A DNA stretch of 48,404 nucleotides. Source: a bacterium (GTDB lineage Bacteria > Vulcanimicrobiota > Xenobia > Xenobiales > Xenobiaceae). A program made the position numbers and the translations under genes. The first letter of the stretch is position 1. Each line of letters begins with the position of its first letter. The DNA is taken from NCBI GenBank assembly GCA_030535355.1, contig JAUNIO010000017.1:1-48404 (forward strand), read 5' to 3'. Of the stretch, positions 45,660 through 48,404 are shown in pieces. The notes under the pieces are model-generated. The model was given only the letters and a program-made list of their open reading frames with translations. It searched no databases and was not told where the DNA came from.

Positions 45660-46955
45660 CTAAAGGCAATAGACCGCATACAGCGGTACTGTTTTCTTAG
45701 CATCGGCAAAGCCGAAATTCTTAGCAGAAATTTTCACGGCATACGCAGGCTTATAAGTATCCATATACACCTTTAAGCTCTTGGCCTTGGTATTATCCGC
45801 CGCTTTGACCTCAAGAGGAATAATCTGCCCTTGACGCTGGATCACAAAATCTATTTCCGCTCCGCGTTCAGATTCCCAATAATATGGTCGGTAACCATTG
45901 ACGATCAGCTGATTATGCACATAATTCTCCGTTAAACCGCCTTTAAAATCGTCTAATTCCGGCGACATGTAGAGAATATCTCCAGCGGAAACGTCTTTTT
46001 TAGCGCAGAGCAAACCCACATCGGAAACGTAAATCTTAAATGCATCGATGTCCTTGTAATTTTCCAGCGGTTTTTTAATCTGCTGCACGCGGTGCACCGG
46101 AGATAATATCCCCGACAGCGTCAGCCATTGCAAAGCGTTTTCAAACTCCGATGCCCGGCCTCCTTTTTTCAGCAGCTTGTACTGAAAGCGGGTATGGAGC
46201 TTGGAAAGCTGAACAGCTGCACTGTCGTAAGCCAGCCTGGTTTTCTTAATTTCATTTTGCGTGTTGTATTTGCTCATATCGTTAAGATAACCGGCTAAAA
46301 TGGTATCCTGAATGTGCCGGACCAGCTGATAGTCACCGGTATCGGCGAACTGAAGCACGGCTTCCGGCATTCCCCCGACCACCAAATACTGTCTGTAGAG
46401 ACGCAGAGCATCCTCATGCATCAGCACAGGCAGCGGCGCGTCAGCGTTAAAAGAACGCTTGATGTTCTCCGCCAATTCTCCCTGGTCTAAGGCCAGCAAG
46501 AATTCTTCAAAATCCAGAGGATATAATGTTTTCAGCTCGGCTTTACCCACGGGAAAAGAGAATGCGGACCGGCTGACAGCTACCCCCAGTAAGCTGCCTG
46601 CAGCGATCACGTGATACTGAGGGGCTAATTCGCAAAAATACTTTAGCGCTGCCAAAGCCCGCTCGCACAGTTGGACCTCATCGAGAATGAGCAGGGTCTT
46701 CTCGCTAACAATAGTCTGCCCACAATAATGCGAGAGCATGGGTACAAGGCAATCGGGACGAATATCGTCGGCAAAGGCGTTGATCAGTTTGGGATTAGTC
46801 TCAAAGTTGAGATAAGCTACATTTTCGTAGCAGCGGCGCCCAAACTCCAGCAGCGCGTAGGTTTTGCCGACCTGACGCGCTCCCTGCAGGATAAGCGGCT
46901 TGCGCCGGGGATTAGCTTTCCATTGCTGTAAATATGCGGATATTTTGCGGTACAT
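45660..46955 (-). CDS. AAA family ATPase with DUF4143 domain (type 2, intact)
   Basis: This encodes a 431-residue protein. Walker A GARQVGKT at 25-32; Walker B LLILDEVQ with D92-E93; a sensor strand YHVIAAGSLLGVA; a middle winged-helix-like part (NDMSKYNTQNEIKKT); and a C-terminal DUF4143 domain. Unlike the type 1 proteins it retains a full PD-(D/E)XK-like set: E-I-D-F followed by IIPLEVKAADN (E-x-K). This subfamily (MYRK..., KPLILQGARQVGKT) is widespread in gut bacteria. It may link ATP-driven remodelling to DNA cleavage, but no role is proven. The broken sister copy is at 36131-37252. The gene ends inside what may be the start of another gene, suggesting it was inserted. Confidence 0.93.
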   Translation of the reverse strand: MYRKISAYLQQWKANPRRKPLILQGARQVGKTYALLEFGRRCYENVAYLNFETNPKLINAFADDIRPDCLVPMLSHYCGQTIVSEKTLLILDEVQLCERALAALKYFCELAPQYHVIAAGSLLGVAVSRSAFSFPVGKAELKTLYPLDFEEFLLALDQGELAENIKRSFNADAPLPVLMHEDALRLYRQYLVVGGMPEAVLQFADTGDYQLVRHIQDTILAGYLNDMSKYNTQNEIKKTRLAYDSAAVQLSKLHTRFQYKLLKKGGRASEFENALQWLTLSGILSPVHRVQQIKKPLENYKDIDAFKIYVSDVGLLCAKKDVSAGDILYMSPELDDFKGGLTENYVHNQLIVNGYRPYYWESERGAEIDFVIQRQGQIIPLEVKAADNTKAKSLKVYMDTYKPAYAVKISAKNFGFADAKKTVPLYAVYCL

Positions 46956-47372
46956 GCTGTGATTATAGCAAATTAATCATGTAATATTCAACACATTTAT
47001 AGCTAAAATATACATTAAATTACACGATAAATATTGAAACAATCAGTACCTTTCAATGCCATGCGCCTTCCCGAAAGCGAGCAGACCGGATATTTGGATA
47101 AATCGCTCATTAGGCATCCTTAAAGTGTAATTCAAGACAATAATCTTAAAGAATAAAACCTGTGCGTTTATTGTGCAGCCTAGACTTTGCTTATTGGCGG
47201 CATCCCCCGCGCCGACGTTGCTTCGCAGGAAGGATAGCTTTTGCAATCTTTGCTATGCACATATACCTCAAAAACTCGCTTCGCGGCAGCTCCCTCTCCG
47301 GCGCTGTCTCACTTCGCTTTGCTCGTTCGAATGCGCCTTGTTCGGGACTGCTGCTGCGCTCGTTTGACGCGT
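46956..47372. other. Gene-free interval with one remnant
   Basis: Apart from the Rpn-like tail at 47052-47123 I see no gene here. The part 47200-47350 is rich in CGCTTCGC/TTCGCTTTGCTCG words that give short mutually exclusive open frames on the plus strand, which I do not accept as genes. GTTTAGTTAGGTAAAAC at 47370 and GTTAAGCGATCACCTAAC at 47520 recall the left part of the intergenic repeat. Confidence 0.5.
47052..47123 (+). pseudogene. C-terminal remnant of an Rpn-like gene
   Basis: This frame reads FNAMRLPESEQTGYLDKSLIRHP and a stop, matching the tail MNALRIPESEQPHYLEKLVR of the gene at 34617-35603. No other part of that gene is found nearby. It adjoins the intact type 2 ATPase, as the remnant at 35795 adjoins the broken one. 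Confidence 0.75.
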
Positions 47373-47564
47373 TTAGTTAGGTAAAACAGAATCGTACAAA
47401 AGCTGGGAGCGAAATTCATCGGACCGCGCAGTTTCGGACAGCTCCTGCGGCAGCGCTGGCTGCTTAACATAGTTCTGAAGCGCATTATTCACAAACAATT
47501 CAGTAAGCATTTGACTAACAGTTAAGCGATCACCTAACTTATTAATGCGATTGTATAAATACAT
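47373..47564 (-). CDS. Small hypothetical protein
   Basis: This encodes a 63-residue protein (MYLYNRINKLGDRLTVSQML..., ending LLYDSVLPN). It starts six bases after the stop of the gene at 47571, so it would be translated by coupling in the same AT-rich operon. It looks helical and polar, without a membrane segment. No SD is evident apart from coupling. It may be complete or may be the start of a longer gene cut off by the repeat-rich DNA at 47370. Support is modest. Confidence 0.4.
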   Translation of the reverse strand: MYLYNRINKLGDRLTVSQMLTELFVNNALQNYVKQPALPQELSETARSDEFRSQLLYDSVLPN

Positions 47565-47570
47565 TATGTA

Positions 47571-48401
47571 TTATCTTAAATACAACAATTGATATTTAAT
47601 AGTAACATTATCAAATACTATTGATGGGATATCAGAAAAGTAAAATGTATCTTTGTTTTTAGAAGCAACCGTATAAGTTTCTAAAAAACTTAACAAACTA
47701 AAGCTCCAACAACCTAATTCTTTGACATAATCTCCCGCTATACATACGTGTTCTCCTTCATGCATCAGTCTAATTCTATCGTATACAAGAATTTTATCAG
47801 ACAAATCTTTATTAGCTGATAATGCAAAATGAGCTTCTTCTTGGTCAATTGTATAGCCTACATGTCCGTAATCCGCTGCTAAAATCTTTGAAATCACAAA
47901 AGCCCTTGAAGGCAAATCATGTTCAAGATAAATACTGTTGCCTGAAAAAGACGAAAACCTCCAGTTATTGTCATTAAGCTGCAGTTGTGTAATCGTATAA
48001 CGAATATCATTACAAATACGCTCTGTGACAGCTCTATTACTAATTTGGCTAATAGGTAAGTTTGTTTCATTTTGTTTTATAAAACAAACTTTTCTCCGAA
48101 AGTTGTCTTCATGTATTGCCCAAAATAAGTTGTTGGCACGAACATCACGATAATTATGACCTTCATCATTAAAACTCCACCCAGATTTTGATTTACCTTC
48201 TTCGTCTATTTTCTTAACACTGCATACTAGAAGCTTATCGAGAGGATCATTGTTACTAGTAACACTATCACAAGTTATTTTAGCCAAAGCATTAAATAGT
48301 TTGTTAACATCTCTAATAGCATCTTTTTTCATGTCTTCAGGTGAGGTAACCTGTTTTTTGCAAGCCCTTTTTGCATAAAATTGCAAAATATTTTTGCACA
48401 A
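47571..48401 (-). CDS. Hypothetical protein, possibly continuing past the window edge
   Basis: At least 276 codons. The reading begins at a TTG near the window end (48399-48401) without visible context, so the true start may lie outside; an ATG at 48333 (MKKDAIRDVNKLFNALAK) is an internal option. The protein is Asn/Asp/Lys/Ile-rich and probably alpha/beta. Segments such as RSGWSFNDEGHNYRDVRANN-like and LVYDRIRLMHEGEHVCIAGDYVKELGCWSF are well-formed, but I recognise no family. The base composition is clearly richer in A+T than the rest of the window, a sign of recent transfer. Confidence 0.6.
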   Translation of the reverse strand: MCKNILQFYAKRACKKQVTSPEDMKKDAIRDVNKLFNALAKITCDSVTSNNDPLDKLLVCSVKKIDEEGKSKSGWSFNDEGHNYRDVRANNLFWAIHEDNFRRKVCFIKQNETNLPISQISNRAVTERICNDIRYTITQLQLNDNNWRFSSFSGNSIYLEHDLPSRAFVISKILAADYGHVGYTIDQEEAHFALSANKDLSDKILVYDRIRLMHEGEHVCIAGDYVKELGCWSFSLLSFLETYTVASKNKDTFYFSDIPSIVFDNVTIKYQLLYLR

Positions 48402-48404
48402 AGT

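Noticed and set aside
45642-45780. Short plus-strand frame behind a TATAAT (MNSSEKLKAIDRIQRY...)
   Set aside because: It enters the ATPase 3' end after 16 codons and closes soon after. At most it is the severed start of a lost gene.
1-48404. tRNA or rRNA genes
   Set aside because: I saw no cloverleaf with a T-loop GGTTCGA-type motif and CCA-proximal stem, and no rRNA-like conserved blocks. I could not run a search.

Overview
The window looks like a piece of chromosome from a gut-type anaerobe. Several envelope lipoproteins with classic lipoboxes suggest a diderm. Promoters are close to the sigma-70/sigma-A consensus (TTGACA-N17-TATAAT), and Shine-Dalgarno (SD) sites of the AAGGAG type are strong. 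This argues against Bacteroidota and would fit a diderm Firmicute (Negativicutes) or a gut proteobacterium. I cannot fix the taxon from the sequence alone. Housekeeping content is small: pyruvate phosphate dikinase, an aldehyde dehydrogenase, an alanine/glycine:cation symporter, an HD-GYP phosphodiesterase and a short UvrA-type ABC ATPase. Most of the rest is accessory DNA.

Region 1 (about 1-21064) is a repetitive array. The same building blocks recur in the same order: a 3' scrap of the uvrA-like gene, a DUF4143-type AAA ATPase on the minus strand (intact at 3496-4689 and 13735-14925, decayed at 50-198 and 1727-2078), a roughly 41-bp inverted repeat just 5' of the ATPase, a shared promoter region, and then plus-strand cargo. 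The cargo differs from unit to unit: a secreted calcium-motif protein; a small membrane protein plus HNH nuclease; a PH-like gene joined to a glycine-zipper membrane protein; or two tail-anchored paralogues plus a second PH/glycine-zipper protein. The two large glycine-zipper proteins are nearly identical after a fixed linker and unrelated before it. In the first copy the two halves lie in different frames, joined at a nine-A slippery run with an SD-like element upstream and a small hairpin downstream. A broken second-type ATPase, a macro-domain/leucine-rich-repeat fusion, an interrupted unknown gene, a PIN/RelB-type toxin-antitoxin pair and another pseudogene sit between array units.

Region 2 (about 21300-27300) has a TIGR04076-type protein, a Bax-inhibitor-like membrane protein and three tandem paralogous envelope proteins. 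Two matching candidate type I toxin-antitoxin loci bracket the three paralogues. Each encodes a 33-36 residue hydrophobic peptide and an 84-nt convergent antisense RNA. That RNA carries a 9-nt complement of the peptide's own ribosome-binding region.

Region 3 (27600-48404) has a large MACPF-like lipoprotein, ppdK (strong codon bias, highly expressed), a PD-(D/E)XK 'transposase' with two scattered tail remnants, a broken and an intact copy of a second ATPase subfamily, another proline-rich lipoprotein, the aldehyde dehydrogenase, the symporter, the HD-GYP protein and a secreted DUF6935-like protein. A structured intergenic repeat recurs around the symporter and HD-GYP genes. The right edge (from about 47370) is AT-rich and looks acquired.
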